Shown: positions 32,953 to 42,599 of the stretch, piece after piece
Numbering within the stretch: position 1 is the stretch's first letter
Layout: each line of letters opens with the position of its first letter
From: an uncultured Flavobacteriaceae bacterium
Lineage (GTDB): Bacteria > Bacteroidota > Bacteroidia > Flavobacteriales > Flavobacteriaceae
NCBI GenBank assembly: GCA_937959395.1
Contig: CALGLR010000094.1
Location: forward strand, 1-48,870
DNA length: 48,870 nucleotides
Direction of reading: 5' to 3'
The notes under the pieces: model-generated
Told to the model about the DNA's origin: nothing
Seen by the model: only the letters and a program-made list of their open reading frames with translations
The model's database searches: none
Position numbers and translations under genes: made by a program

Positions 32953-33492
32953 ATGAAGCCATTGAAAGCATTTACAATTCCATTTGTAGGTTTAAAAGAA
33001 GGAGAACATCGTTTTGACTATGATATAGACAATAAGTTCTTTGAACATTTCGAGTATGAAGATTTCAATTCGAGTAATTTAAAAGTAAATGTTGATTTAT
33101 TAAAAAAAGCAACACTTTTAGAATTACATTTTGAACTTTCAGGAACAATTAATGTTAATTGTGATGTTACTAATGAACCTTTCGATCAGGTTGTTGAAAA
33201 CCAATTTGATCTTGTAGTAAAATTTGGAGACGATTATAATGATGAGAACATAGATATTTTAATTATACCACATGGTGAATATGAAATTAATATTCAACAA
33301 TATGTATATGAGTTAATAATATTGGGTTTCCCATCAAAAATGATACATCCAGGTGTTGAAGACGGTACATTACAATCTGATATACTTGATAAATTAGAAG
33401 AATTAAGTCCTAAAATAAGAGAGACTAAAGAAGATAAAGACGAGACAGATCCTCGTTGGAATACATTAAAAAAACTATTAACGGATAAATAA
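32953..33492 (+). CDS. DUF177 (YceD-like) protein, linked to rpmF
   Basis: A 179-residue cytosolic protein. The start is the ATG at 32953 (MKPLKAFTIPFVGLKEG); the frame is open from 32920, but that would overlap the promoter. The family features CDVTNEPFDQVVE (a YceD-type C-x-R/C region, here with one Cys) and a C-terminal DPRWNTLKKL are seen. DUF177 proteins lie just upstream of rpmF in most bacteria and are linked to 23S rRNA maturation. The gene is nine bases upstream of rpmF. Confidence 0.9.
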   Translation: MKPLKAFTIPFVGLKEGEHRFDYDIDNKFFEHFEYEDFNSSNLKVNVDLLKKATLLELHFELSGTINVNCDVTNEPFDQVVENQFDLVVKFGDDYNDENIDILIIPHGEYEINIQQYVYELIILGFPSKMIHPGVEDGTLQSDILDKLEELSPKIRETKEDKDETDPRWNTLKKLLTDK

Positions 33493-33501
33493 TTATAGAA
33501 A

Positions 33502-33705
33502 ATGGCACATCCTAAGAGAAAAATCTCGAAAACTAGAAGAGATAAGAGAAGAACGCATTATAAGGCAGTTGCGCCACAAGTTGCTACATGTCCTACAACA
33601 GGAGAAGCTCATTTATACCATAGAGCACATTGGTTTGAAGGAAAACTTTATCATAGAGGTCAAGTTTTAATTGATAACTCTCAAACAGAAGAAAACGTAG
33701 CATAA
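33502..33705 (+). CDS. rpmF: 50S ribosomal protein L32
   Basis: A 67-residue basic ribosomal protein: [20 protein letters not shown] is the standard L32 N-terminus. Only one Cys (VATCPTTGE) remains in the usual zinc-finger region, as in Cys-poor L32 forms. It is co-transcribed with the DUF177 gene and closed by a clear terminator. Confidence 0.98.
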   Translation: MAHPKRKISKTRRDKRRTHYKAVAPQVATCPTTGEAHLYHRAHWFEGKLYHRGQVLIDNSQTEENVA

Positions 33706-33724
33706 TTATTATGCATGCATATAG

Positions 33725-33753
33725 AAAAACGCTCAATAATGAGCGTTTTTTTT
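33725..33753 (+). terminator. Terminator after rpmF
   Basis: AAAAACGCTCA / TGAGCGTTTTT, loop ATAA, followed by more Ts. Confidence 0.85.
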
Positions 33754-33882
33754 ATGTTTAGTTTTTCTTTAAGTTAAAAAGCTGTTAATTTGCACAGAAT
33801 TGTACAAAAAGCACTAGTTTTGATTGAAAATAGCTGTTTTTGGGCTGTTTTTAGCCGTTTTTGGACAAATTAACGAAAAAAT

Positions 33883-34872
33883 ATGAGTAAAATCTCGGCA
33901 GCGATTACAGCTGTAGGTGGCTATTTGCCAGACTATGTGTTAACCAATCAAGTACTTGAGACAATGGTTGACACCAATGATGAGTGGATAACCTCTCGAA
34001 CAGGAATTAAAGAACGCCGTATTCTTAAAGAAGAGGGTAAAGGCACTTCTTTTCTTGCAATAAATGCCGCGCAAGATCTTATTGCTAAAAGTGGTATTAA
34101 TCCAGAAGAAATAGAATTGGTTATCGTTGCGACTGCAACTCCAGATATGAAGGCAGCTTCAACCGCTGCATATACCGCTACTCAAATTGGAGCGACTAAT
34201 GCGTTTTCTTATGATTTAGAAGCTGCATGTTCAAGTTTCCTTTTTGGAATGTCTACAGCAGCTAGGTACATTGAATCTGGACGTTATAAGAAAGTATTGC
34301 TTATTGGAGCAGATAAGAACTCTTCAATGATTAATTATAAAGATAGGGCGACTTGTATTATTTTTGGAGATGGTGCAGGAGCTGTTTTATTTGAACCTAA
34401 TAACGAAGGACTAGGACTTCAAGATGAATATTTAAGAAGTGATGGATCAGGAAGAGAGTTTTTACAAGCTAAATTTGGAGGTTCTTCATATAAAACAACT
34501 ACAGATGCCCTAGAAAATAACGAGCACTGTATTTTTCAGGATGGGAAAACAGTATTTAAAAATGCAGTATCTAAAATGGCAGATGTTTCTGAAAGAATAT
34601 TACAGAGAAACAACTTAAATAATGATGATATATCATGGCTAGCGGCACATCAAGCTAATAAACGAATTATAGATGCTACAGCTAAGCGTATAAACTTAGA
34701 GGATAAAAAAGTAATGATGAATATCCAAAAGTATGGAAACACAACTTCTGCGACATTACCACTTTTACTTTACGATTATGAATCAAAATTAAAAAAAGGG
34801 GATAAAATAATTTTTGCTGCCTTTGGAGGCGGTTTTACATGGGGTTCTATTTATTTAAAATGGGCCTATTAA
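33883..34872 (+). CDS. fabH: Beta-ketoacyl-ACP synthase III
   Basis: A 329-residue condensing enzyme that starts fatty acid synthesis from acetyl-CoA (or branched acyl-CoA) and malonyl-ACP. The catalytic triad is visible: C116 (LEAACSSFLFG), His in WLAAHQANKRI and Asn in QKYGNTTSATLP; DEWITSRTGIKERR near the start is typical. A TAGTTTTG box at 33815-33822 may be its promoter. The next two genes encode acetyl-CoA carboxylase parts, the usual Bacteroidota order. It is not the ACP-loading enzyme of the locus at 40859-45088. Confidence 0.96.
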   Translation: MSKISAAITAVGGYLPDYVLTNQVLETMVDTNDEWITSRTGIKERRILKEEGKGTSFLAINAAQDLIAKSGINPEEIELVIVATATPDMKAASTAAYTATQIGATNAFSYDLEAACSSFLFGMSTAARYIESGRYKKVLLIGADKNSSMINYKDRATCIIFGDGAGAVLFEPNNEGLGLQDEYLRSDGSGREFLQAKFGGSSYKTTTDALENNEHCIFQDGKTVFKNAVSKMADVSERILQRNNLNNDDISWLAAHQANKRIIDATAKRINLEDKKVMMNIQKYGNTTSATLPLLLYDYESKLKKGDKIIFAAFGGGFTWGSIYLKWAY

Positions 34873-34919
34873 TAGACTAGAGAACTAACTAAACCAGATT
34901 AACATTAATAGCAAATAAT

Positions 34920-35402
34920 ATGGACTTAAAAGATATTCAAAACTTAATCAAATTTGTAGCCAAATCAGGAGCAAGCGAGGTTAAATTAGAGACAGATGAT
35001 GTAAAAATCACAATAAGAACAGGTTCAGAATCAGAAACAACTATAGTACAACAAGTTCCTATGGCTGCTGCGCACATGCAACAGCAATTGGCACCAGCAC
35101 CAGCAGTACAACAAGCTCCTGTAGCAGCGGCACCAGTAGTGGCCAGTGATGAAGATTCAAAATACATAACTGTAAAGTCTCCAATAATTGGAACGCTTTA
35201 CCGTAAACCATCTCCAGACAAACCATTGTTTGTAGAGGTTGGACAAAATATTGCTGAAGGTGATGTACTTTGTATTATTGAAGCAATGAAATTATTTAAT
35301 GAAATCGAATCTGAAGTATCTGGAAAGATTGTTAAAATACTTGTAGATGATGCTACACCAGTAGAATTCGATCAACCATTATTTTTAGTAGACCCATCTT
35401 AA
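34920..35402 (+). CDS. accB: Biotin carboxyl carrier protein of acetyl-CoA carboxylase
   Basis: A 160-residue protein. An N-terminal helix region (DLKDIQNLIKFVAKS) is followed by an Ala/Pro/Gln linker (about 47-76) and the C-terminal biotinyl domain with the acceptor Lys K124 in IEAMKLFNEIE. It carries biotin between biotin carboxylase and carboxyltransferase. It lies between fabH and accC on the same strand. Confidence 0.97.
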   Translation: MDLKDIQNLIKFVAKSGASEVKLETDDVKITIRTGSESETTIVQQVPMAAAHMQQQLAPAPAVQQAPVAAAPVVASDEDSKYITVKSPIIGTLYRKPSPDKPLFVEVGQNIAEGDVLCIIEAMKLFNEIESEVSGKIVKILVDDATPVEFDQPLFLVDPS

Positions 35403-35495
35403 ATTTGATGTTTAAAGGTTAAAATTTAAAGTTTAGCAATTCATTTTTCTAAGCTTTAAATGAATAAACAATAAACTCTTAAACTCTTAAAAGGA

Positions 35496-36845
35496 ATGTT
35501 TAAAAAAGTACTAATTGCTAACAGAGGAGAAATAGCATTACGTGTTATTAGAACCTGTAAAGAAATGGGCATTAAAACAGTCGCAGTATATTCTACTGCA
35601 GATGCAGAAAGTCTTCATGTTAAATTTGCAGATGAAGCAGTCTGTATAGGTCCAGCACCAAGTAGTGAATCATATCTTAAAATGTCTAACATTATAGCAG
35701 CTGCAGAAATTACAAATGCAGATGCTATTCATCCAGGGTATGGTTTTTTATCAGAGAACGCTAAGTTTTCTCAAATATGTGAAGAGCATAATATTAAATT
35801 TATAGGAGCTTCTGCCGAAATGATAGACAGAATGGGGGATAAAGCTTCAGCAAAAAAAACAATGAAAGCTGCAGGGGTGCCATGTGTTCCTGGGAGTGAT
35901 GGTATATTATCAGATTTTAAAGACTGTGAAAAAACAGCTAAGAAAACGGGATACCCAGTAATGTTAAAAGCAACTGCCGGTGGTGGTGGAAAAGGTATGC
36001 GAGCTGTTTGGAAACCAGAAGATTTAAAAGATGCTTGGGATTCGGCAAGACAAGAATCTAAAGCAGCCTTTGGAAATGATGATATGTACATGGAGAAGTT
36101 GATAGAAGAGCCAAGACATATAGAAATTCAAATTGTTGGAGATTCTACTGGAAAAGCTTGTCATTTATCAGAAAGAGATTGTTCTGTACAAAGAAGACAC
36201 CAAAAATTAACAGAAGAAGTACCTTCTCCTTTTATGACAGTTGCGCTTCGTAAAAAAATGGGAGAAGCTGCTGTTAAAGCTTCAGAATTTATAAAGTATG
36301 AAGGGGCAGGAACGGTAGAGTTTCTTGTAGATAAGCATAGAAATTTCTACTTCATGGAAATGAATACACGTATTCAAGTGGAGCATCCAATTACTGAGCA
36401 GGTTATTAATTTTGATTTAATACGTGAGCAAATTTTAGTAGCAGCGGGAGTGCCAATTTCTGGAAAGAATTATATTCCTAAAATGCATTCTATAGAATGT
36501 AGAATTAATGCAGAGGATCCGTTTAATGATTTTCGCCCTTCGCCAGGTAGAATAACAACATTACATGCTCCTGGAGGGCATGGGATACGTTTAGATACTC
36601 ATGTTTATGCGGGTTATAGTATTCCACCTAATTACGATTCTATGATTGCGAAATTAATTACCACTGCGCAAACAAGAGAAGAAGCTATAAATAAAATGAA
36701 ACGCGCATTAGATGAGTTTGTGATTGAAGGAATTAAAACTACAATACCTTTTCATAGGCAACTAATGGAGCACCCAGATTATTTAGCAGGAAATTATACG
36801 ACAAAATTTATGGAAGATTTTGTAATTGAAAAAGAAGAACAGTAG
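35496..36845 (+). CDS. accC: Acetyl-CoA carboxylase, biotin carboxylase subunit
   Basis: A 449-residue ATP-grasp enzyme that carboxylates biotin on AccB. Visible features: [29 protein letters not shown], the Gly-rich ATP loop [46 protein letters not shown] and ECRINAEDP. Full length with all key residues. A strong terminator follows. Confidence 0.98.
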   Translation: MFKKVLIANRGEIALRVIRTCKEMGIKTVAVYSTADAESLHVKFADEAVCIGPAPSSESYLKMSNIIAAAEITNADAIHPGYGFLSENAKFSQICEEHNIKFIGASAEMIDRMGDKASAKKTMKAAGVPCVPGSDGILSDFKDCEKTAKKTGYPVMLKATAGGGGKGMRAVWKPEDLKDAWDSARQESKAAFGNDDMYMEKLIEEPRHIEIQIVGDSTGKACHLSERDCSVQRRHQKLTEEVPSPFMTVALRKKMGEAAVKASEFIKYEGAGTVEFLVDKHRNFYFMEMNTRIQVEHPITEQVINFDLIREQILVAAGVPISGKNYIPKMHSIECRINAEDPFNDFRPSPGRITTLHAPGGHGIRLDTHVYAGYSIPPNYDSMIAKLITTAQTREEAINKMKRALDEFVIEGIKTTIPFHRQLMEHPDYLAGNYTTKFMEDFVIEKEEQ

Positions 36846-36865
36846 TAAGTTATTCAAATAAAAAT

Positions 36866-36905
36866 AAAGTGCCGATAATTTTTTAATTATCGGCACTTTA
36901 TTTTT
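36866..36905 (+). terminator. Terminator after accC
   Basis: A 15-bp perfect stem AAAGTGCCGATAATT / AATTATCGGCACTTT with a TTTT loop, followed by ATTTTT. Confidence 0.9.
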
Positions 36906-36933
36906 AAACAACAATTTAAGTTAAGGGTTACGA

Positions 36934-37000
36934 TGTCAGCGCAATCGAAGACCATTATAGCCTTCGTTTTTATAGTACTTCGACTGCGCTCTGTCTGACA
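36934..37000. repeat. Dispersed GTCGAAG-type inverted repeat
   Basis: TGTCAGCGCAATCGAAG at the left pairs imperfectly with CTTCGACTGCGCTCTGTC...TGACA at the right. Related to the repeats at 19544 and 21959. Confidence 0.55.
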
Positions 37001-37042
37001 AAAGAGATCCTTTTAAGCTTAACTTAATGACATTAAGAAACT

Positions 37043-37122
37043 TAGTTACGGTTTCTTTTTATAATGCAGTAGAAAGTGAAAAAGAAGGTTTTATTACGGT
37101 TATTTCAAATAAGAAATGGTAT
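37043..37122. repeat. 80-bp direct repeat, copy 1 (half element)
   Basis: Aligns without gaps to 38923-39002: TAGTTACG, TTTCTTTTT, AGAAAGT, TTTTATTACGGTTATTTC, AAGAAATGGTAT. It ends exactly at the first base of the histidine kinase stop codon (minus strand). Confidence 0.7.
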
Positions 37123-38651
37123 TAAAAGATTGTAGGCTCTTTTTTTGTAATCACATTAGTAACATTAATGTAACTGGGTAGGCTAAATTCGAATATAGCA
37201 CCATTATTTAAACCTCTTTTTACAATAATTTCAGTATTGTGTAATTCTATTATTTTTTTAACTATTGCTAAACCTAATCCCATGCCATCATTTTTATAAT
37301 CACTTTTAGATTGATTAAACCGATCAAAAATAAATTCTTTTTCATCTTCATTAATTCCTGGTCCAGAGTCATTAATTTTTATTTTCACATGATCATTTTC
37401 TTTATATACACTTAAATGAATTTTTCCTTTTTGAGGATTAAATTTAATAGCATTATCCATTATATTCAATAATACACGCTCTATTAAAGTAGGATCTCCT
37501 AACACTAATTGTTTTTCGTTTTCTATTTGTATGTTAAATTCTATTTCTTTTTCTAATAGTAACAAATGGTACCTGTCTTTTAATCCAATTATTAAATCTG
37601 CTATAAGAAAAGGAAGTATTTTGGGTATAACTTGTTTTGCTTCTAATTTTGAATATTCAGATAATTGAAATACTAGTTTTTTTAAATAGGTAACACTATT
37701 TTCTATAATTTTAATGTATTTCTGACTGTTTTGTGAGTTAATCGTGTTCTGTTTTATTTGAAGCGTCTCTATATAACCATACATTATTGTTAATGGAGTT
37801 TTTAGATCATGAGATATGTTTGCAATTAATTCTCTTCTTATAATATCTGCAGATTTCATCTCTTCAATATTTTTAGATATAGTATCTGCCATTTTATTAA
37901 AAGTTACCGCCAAACCACTTAAATTAGAATTTTCTGCATTCTTAATTCTACTACAAAAGTAACCTTCGCTAAAGCGATTAACATGAAAGATTATGGTGCG
38001 TAAATTTTTAGTTATATAATAGATACTAAGCCACCCTATAAGAATAGAAAAAAACATAGTAATTAAGGAGATAGTCGTTACTAATGTTGTAAAATAAGAT
38101 GAAAATAAAGACTTATTTATTTTTTCAAAAGCTCCGCCGGATAAAACAATGTATATGTATCCTTCTATTCCATTTTTTTGAAAATGAGCTGCTGAAAAAA
38201 TTTTCTTATTATTTATATTTTTGGGATCATCTCCTAGTATGTAATTTTTATTATTATTTATAAATTCATTAATTGGTGTTAAATTTACCTTCGTTAAAGG
38301 TTTTGTAGTGTTAGAATGATCCAACACTACAGAATGTAAAATTTCGCCTGAACTGTTTAATAAATAGACTTCGATCGCCCTGTTAACAGCCATCATATCA
38401 TGCATTATATCATTAAAAAGAATTTTGTTAACCTCTCCGTTTTCTAAAAAAGGGGCAGCGTTTTTAAATTTCTCTTCAACTAAATGATTTGCAATATTTG
38501 CATGTAATTTCTGGGAAGCTTCATTATGGAATTTTTGACTTAGATGTAATGTCGCAAAAACAAACACACCTCCCATTGCTATAATAATACATAGAAACGT
38601 TAGAAAAAGTTTTCTTATTAATTTATTTGAAAGAATTTTTTGAGGGATCAT
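37122..38651 (-). CDS. Membrane sensor histidine kinase (HAMP-HisKA-HATPase)
   Basis: A 509-residue kinase. Transmembrane helix 1 (LFLTFLCIIIAMGGVFVFAT), a periplasmic sensor of about 150 residues, transmembrane helix 2 (about 187-210), a HAMP region, HisKA with H281 (ISHDLKTPLTIMYGY), then the ATPase with N-box LLNIMDNAIKFN, DSGPGIN and GMGLGLAIVKKI. All catalytic motifs are intact. It is the likely partner of the OmpR-type regulator at 39089-39778, which is on the same strand but 437 bases away. A MITE-like element fills that gap. Confidence 0.93.
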   Translation of the reverse strand: MIPQKILSNKLIRKLFLTFLCIIIAMGGVFVFATLHLSQKFHNEASQKLHANIANHLVEEKFKNAAPFLENGEVNKILFNDIMHDMMAVNRAIEVYLLNSSGEILHSVVLDHSNTTKPLTKVNLTPINEFINNNKNYILGDDPKNINNKKIFSAAHFQKNGIEGYIYIVLSGGAFEKINKSLFSSYFTTLVTTISLITMFFSILIGWLSIYYITKNLRTIIFHVNRFSEGYFCSRIKNAENSNLSGLAVTFNKMADTISKNIEEMKSADIIRRELIANISHDLKTPLTIMYGYIETLQIKQNTINSQNSQKYIKIIENSVTYLKKLVFQLSEYSKLEAKQVIPKILPFLIADLIIGLKDRYHLLLLEKEIEFNIQIENEKQLVLGDPTLIERVLLNIMDNAIKFNPQKGKIHLSVYKENDHVKIKINDSGPGINEDEKEFIFDRFNQSKSDYKNDGMGLGLAIVKKIIELHNTEIIVKRGLNNGAIFEFSLPSYINVTNVITKKEPTIF

Positions 38652-38816
38652 TTTTAAATACGTTTTTAATGTTAATTCCTCGAGGCTTGCTTAACTGTTT
38701 AAAAATGTAATAATACAAATAGTAATATATCTATAAGAAATATATCGTAATAATTATTTCTTATGGGGTAGAATTGTAAGAATAGCTTAATTTTTTGTAT
38801 GAAACTTAATTTAGTA

Positions 38817-39002
38817 ATACCAATTCTTGTTTGAAATTACTGTAAAAGAAAATAATTATTTTTTACTTTATATGAATTAAAAAAATAATAAATAGCGACC
38901 TGTACTGAGCAAAGTCCAAGTATAGTTACGTTTTCTTTTTTTAATAAAATAGAAAGTAAAAAAGAACGTTTTATTACGGTTATTTCAAACAAGAAATGGT
39001 AT
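38817..39002. repeat. MITE-like element with 24-bp terminal inverted repeats
   Basis: The left end 38817-38840 (ATACCAATTCTTGTTTGAAA...) and the reverse complement of 38979-39002 agree at 22 of 24 positions. The element is 186 bp with no ORF. Its right 80 bases recur at 37043-37122. It lies between the response regulator and its kinase gene. The surrounding gap 38652-39088 shows nothing else. Confidence 0.7.
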
Positions 39003-39088
39003 AAGTAGTTATGAAGATAATTAATCTATTACAGTTAACATCTAGATAATCTCTTATAAGATAATCTAAAATGATATAACCATAGTTA

Positions 39089-39778
39089 TTATACTTCTTC
39101 ATTAAATTTATAACCTATTCCCCATCGGGTAATTATGTATTTAGGATTTGAAGTGTTAAATTCTATTTTTGTTCTTAATCTATTGATATGAGAATTAACG
39201 GTATGTTCATAACCTGCAAAATCGTAACCCCATATAAGCTGTAATAAGTTTTGTCTATTGTAGTTTTTTCCGGGGTTAGATGCCATTAGCTTAAGTAATT
39301 CAAATTCTTTAGGCGATAATTCTACTTTCGAATTGTTTACAATTACTTTTCTTTGATTTAAATTAATAGACATCCCATTAAATTGTAGCACACTTTCTCT
39401 AACTTCATTATTCATTTGTGTTCTTCTAAATAAAGCTTTAACCCTAGAAATTAATTCGCGAATACTGAAGGGTTTTGTAATATAATCATCAGCTCCAATT
39501 TCTAACCCTAAGACTTTATCTATTTCTTCATTTCTCCCGCTAACTATTATAATAGGAACATTTAATTTAGATCTTATTTTTTTACAAACTTCGATACCAT
39601 CTATTAATGGTATGGTTAAATCTAGTATAATTAAATCTAGTTTTTGTTTAAAAGCAATAGCTAATCCATCTCTCCCATTATGAGCTTTAATGACATCGAT
39701 ATGTAAATCATTTAAATGGATTTCAATTAATTCGGTGATTTCTTTGTCATCCTCAATAATTAATACTCTTTTTTTCAT
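39089..39778 (-). CDS. OmpR/PhoB-family response regulator
   Basis: A 229-residue regulator. Receiver: IIEDDKE, phospho-acceptor D53 (LIILDLTIPLIDG), IIVSGR, ITKPFSIREL with the conserved Lys. The C-terminal winged helix has VELSPKEFELLKLMASNPGK and HTVNSHINRLRTKI. Complete. The histidine kinase downstream on the same strand is the likely partner, though now spaced by 437 bases. Confidence 0.95.
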   Translation of the reverse strand: MKKRVLIIEDDKEITELIEIHLNDLHIDVIKAHNGRDGLAIAFKQKLDLIILDLTIPLIDGIEVCKKIRSKLNVPIIIVSGRNEEIDKVLGLEIGADDYITKPFSIRELISRVKALFRRTQMNNEVRESVLQFNGMSINLNQRKVIVNNSKVELSPKEFELLKLMASNPGKNYNRQNLLQLIWGYDFAGYEHTVNSHINRLRTKIEFNTSNPKYIITRWGIGYKFNEEV

Positions 39779-40285
39779 TAAAAATTTTTTTAAGTATTAA
39801 AAAGTTACGATATAAATATTTCTTATCATAAAATAAATATTGTTTATCACAGAAAAATGAGTTTTATGTGAGTTTTTTGTGATACTAATTGTAGTGATTT
39901 GTTTAATAGAATAAAAAAAACCGATTTATCTAGCCCTCAAAAGAATCTATTTTTTAACCCTCTTTATTAAAACGTAGTATAATCAATTTTTAGATATTTC
40001 ATAAATATGGAAAAAGAATCAAGTGTATATAGTATTCCCACAAACAATTTTTTCCTTCTTATCTGATTTTAAGTTTCGGATGCAAGAAATCGACAATTCA
40101 TAATTACAGACTGAAATTTTATTCAATGAATTTGCATAGCAATTTATGACTAAGAGCATTTTTCAATAATGTTTTACAAGATTTTTAGCATTGGTTAAAC
40201 TTAGTACCAAATGCAACCTCTGCATCCTATCTCTATTCTCACAAAATTAAAGACTATTTAAATTATTAATAATATATATAAAACC
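39779..40285. other. Divergent AT-rich intergenic region
   Basis: It separates the response regulator from the SnoaL-like gene. I see no gene, no strong hairpin and no clear promoter; its second half is less AT-rich but without a long frame. Confidence 0.5.
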
Positions 40286-40828
40286 ATGAAAACATTAAAT
40301 TTAAAAGCACTCATTCTATTATCATCATTATTATTAGGATCATTAATTTATTCGTTTAAAACATCTAAAACGCCCAAAAACATAGAGATTTCTTATAAAA
40401 ACTCTGTAGTAAGTTATTATGGCTCTAAAAAAGTCTCTAAAAATGACTTATTAACCAATGCAAAATTAATTGACATTGCAGATAGGCGTTTTGAGACAAA
40501 ATGGAGAAACAAAGATCCTAAAGGCATTTCTGAAGAATACACTTCTAAGGATGCTGTATTTATGAAACCTGGTACAAAACCAAGATTAGGCAGGTCTGAA
40601 ATTGAAAAAGAATTCGCTGAAAGCGTTAAAGGTGTTGATAAGGTTGAGTTTTTTCAAGATGAATTAGAGTTTTTTGGGGACATGGATGTCGCTTTTCAAA
40701 GATGCCATATGTTAGGTTATGTAGACACTAAAAAGGAACACATTTTTGAAGGGTCTTATATCATTCTTTGGAAAAAAGAAAACAATAATTGGCTAATTGA
40801 ATATGATATGTTCAATTCAGACAAATAA
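40286..40828 (+). CDS. Exported SnoaL/DUF4440-like protein
   Basis: A 180-residue protein with an N-terminal signal or anchor (LKALILLSSLLLGSLIYSF) and an NTF2-like fold from about 58: LIDIADRRFETKWRNKDPKG, YTSKDAVFMKPG, RLGRSEIEKEFAES, and a last strand IILWKKENNNWLIEYDMF. Such domains bind small molecules or act as isomerases or cyclases; no catalytic residue can be assigned. It is 30 bases upstream of the PLP decarboxylase gene and opens the operon-like set to 45819, so it may act on the product of that pathway outside the cytoplasm. Confidence 0.75.
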   Translation: MKTLNLKALILLSSLLLGSLIYSFKTSKTPKNIEISYKNSVVSYYGSKKVSKNDLLTNAKLIDIADRRFETKWRNKDPKGISEEYTSKDAVFMKPGTKPRLGRSEIEKEFAESVKGVDKVEFFQDELEFFGDMDVAFQRCHMLGYVDTKKEHIFEGSYIILWKKENNNWLIEYDMFNSDK

Positions 40829-40858
40829 TAAAATTACCTAGCATTAACCACTACAATA

Positions 40859-42160
40859 ATGAAATTTAATATAAAGAATAATATGAATGATAAAAATCTT
40901 CAGTTTACTGCTGCAGTAAAAAAATATGGCACTCCTGCTTATTTATATCAAGGAGAAGAAATAATTAAAAATTATGAAAGCTTAACTAATGCATTGCCAA
41001 AATGTGTTGACGTATTTTATGCACTAAAAGTTAACCCAAATATTTCTTTAGTTAAATTACTAAGATCTCATGGCGCATGTACAGAAGTTTGCTCAATTAC
41101 AGAAATGGAAATTGCTTTAAAGGCTGGCTCTACTCCTCAGGACATAGTTTATTTAGGTCCTTGCAAAAAAGATTATGAATTAAAAAGAGCTGTAGAACTT
41201 GATATTTTTGCTATTGTAATAGAATCTGAAATCGAACTATCACGAGTTTCTAAATTTGCTCAAGAATTAGACAAAACAGTTAATGTAGCTATACGGTTAA
41301 ATCCAGATTTCTCTGCAGATGGCTCACCATGGAAAATGGGAGGTAGACCAACACAGTTTGGAATAGATGAAAAACATGCTATTGAAAATTTTGGAAAATA
41401 CTTAAAAGTTCCGAATGTTAATATTAGAGGAATCCATGTCTATAATGGAACAAGCATATTAGACGCAAAATCTGTATATGAAAACACTAAATACATTTTA
41501 AATATTTTCGATATTATCACCAAAAAATACAATACAAATTTTACTATGGTAGATGTTGGTGGTGGTATGGGTATTCCTTATTTCCAGAATCAAACAGTTT
41601 TAGATATCAAGGAATTTGAAGAACTTATGGTTCCTTTATTTGAAGATTTTAACTCAAAATATCCAAACACACGCATTATAATGGAATCTGGTCGATTTAT
41701 ATTAGGAACAGCAGGTTATATGGCAGTGGAAGTAAATAATATAAAAGTAAATCATGAAAAAACATTTATTGTAACAGATGGTGGTACAAATTGCCATTCT
41801 GCAGCAGCTGGTTCCGGTAGAGTTGTTAAAAGAAATTTTCCAATGGAAAACATTTCAGCAAATGAAGATTCTCCTATAAATGAGTATCAAGTTTCTGGGC
41901 CATTATGCAGTCCAGACGATATTATAGGAAGAAATATTAAACTTAAAGAAGTAAATGTTTCAGATATTTTAATTATTAAATCTTCAGGTGCTTATGGGCC
42001 AAGTTCATCTCCAGGTTTATTTCATAGTCATGGTTTTCCTGCTGAAATATTACTCTATAAAGGAGAATCGCATTTAATAAGAAGAAAAGATACTTCGGAA
42101 GACATTATTAACATGCAAATTTTAGTAGACTTAAATATTCAAGAACCAATTTTAAATTAA
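40859..42160 (+). CDS. Type III PLP-dependent decarboxylase (LysA-like fold, exosortase-A-associated type)
   Basis: A 433-residue PLP enzyme with the alanine-racemase-type barrel of diaminopimelate/ornithine decarboxylases. PLP Lys K57 lies in VFYALKVNPN; phosphate-binding and substrate motifs are RLNPDFSADG, MVDVGGGMGIPYF, ESGRFILGTAGY, the active-site Cys in SGPLCSPDDIIG, and SGAYGPSSSPGLF. The pattern KMGGRPTQFGID and the C-terminal SHGFPAEIL resemble the decarboxylase known beside exosortase A (TIGR03099 type) more than housekeeping LysA. M9 at 40883 is an alternative start. An ACP and an AMP ligase follow, so it may make an amine or amino-acid building block for them; the substrate is unknown. 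Confidence 0.82.
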   Translation: MKFNIKNNMNDKNLQFTAAVKKYGTPAYLYQGEEIIKNYESLTNALPKCVDVFYALKVNPNISLVKLLRSHGACTEVCSITEMEIALKAGSTPQDIVYLGPCKKDYELKRAVELDIFAIVIESEIELSRVSKFAQELDKTVNVAIRLNPDFSADGSPWKMGGRPTQFGIDEKHAIENFGKYLKVPNVNIRGIHVYNGTSILDAKSVYENTKYILNIFDIITKKYNTNFTMVDVGGGMGIPYFQNQTVLDIKEFEELMVPLFEDFNSKYPNTRIIMESGRFILGTAGYMAVEVNNIKVNHEKTFIVTDGGTNCHSAAAGSGRVVKRNFPMENISANEDSPINEYQVSGPLCSPDDIIGRNIKLKEVNVSDILIIKSSGAYGPSSSPGLFHSHGFPAEILLYKGESHLIRRKDTSEDIINMQILVDLNIQEPILN

Positions 42161-42170
42161 AAAAAAGAAA

Positions 42171-42434
42171 ATGACAGATTCAAATATATTAGATATAATA
42201 AAAGATGGATTAATAGATAGTATTCCTAATCTTAATAAAAATCAAATTCATTTAGATTCACATTTAAAAAATGATTTGGGTATAGATTCATTATCATCGA
42301 TGTTTTTTCTAACCTATTTAGAAGATAATATTACAGGTTTTGAAGTTAATGCAGATACCATTGAAGCAAAACACTTTAATACACTACAAACCATATTCGA
42401 TTATGTACAATCTGAAATTACTCAACTTACATAA
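42171..42434 (+). CDS. Acyl carrier protein
   Basis: An 87-residue stand-alone carrier. The phosphopantetheine attachment Ser40 is in NDLGIDSLSSMFF; four helices are predicted. It starts 11 bases after the decarboxylase. It is separate from the fatty acid operon at 33883 and less acidic than a typical AcpP, so it is probably a dedicated carrier loaded by the ligase encoded next. Confidence 0.9.
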   Translation: MTDSNILDIIKDGLIDSIPNLNKNQIHLDSHLKNDLGIDSLSSMFFLTYLEDNITGFEVNADTIEAKHFNTLQTIFDYVQSEITQLT

Positions 42435-42599
42435 ATAACAATTAAAACCAAAAATACACACTCTACTATTTAAAAAATTCAGTTAGTAAAATATTGCTAA
42501 TTAATAGCCTTTTCAAATTACATATTATTTATGTGGCTTAGTATTACTTATATCAATTCTTAAATTTTAAAGTGTGTATTTCAATTTAAAAATAAATTT

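Noticed and set aside
34937-35167. Cys/Thr/Ala-rich minus-strand ORF inside accB
   Set aside because: It is the antisense of the Ala/Pro/Gln linker of AccB, a composition artefact.
38817-39002. Insertion sequence
   Set aside because: It has terminal inverted repeats but is only 186 bp with no transposase frame; kept as MITE-like.
40859-42160. Housekeeping diaminopimelate decarboxylase (lysA)
   Set aside because: The fold fits, but the motifs and the ACP, ligase and hydrolase neighbours point to a specialised decarboxylase.
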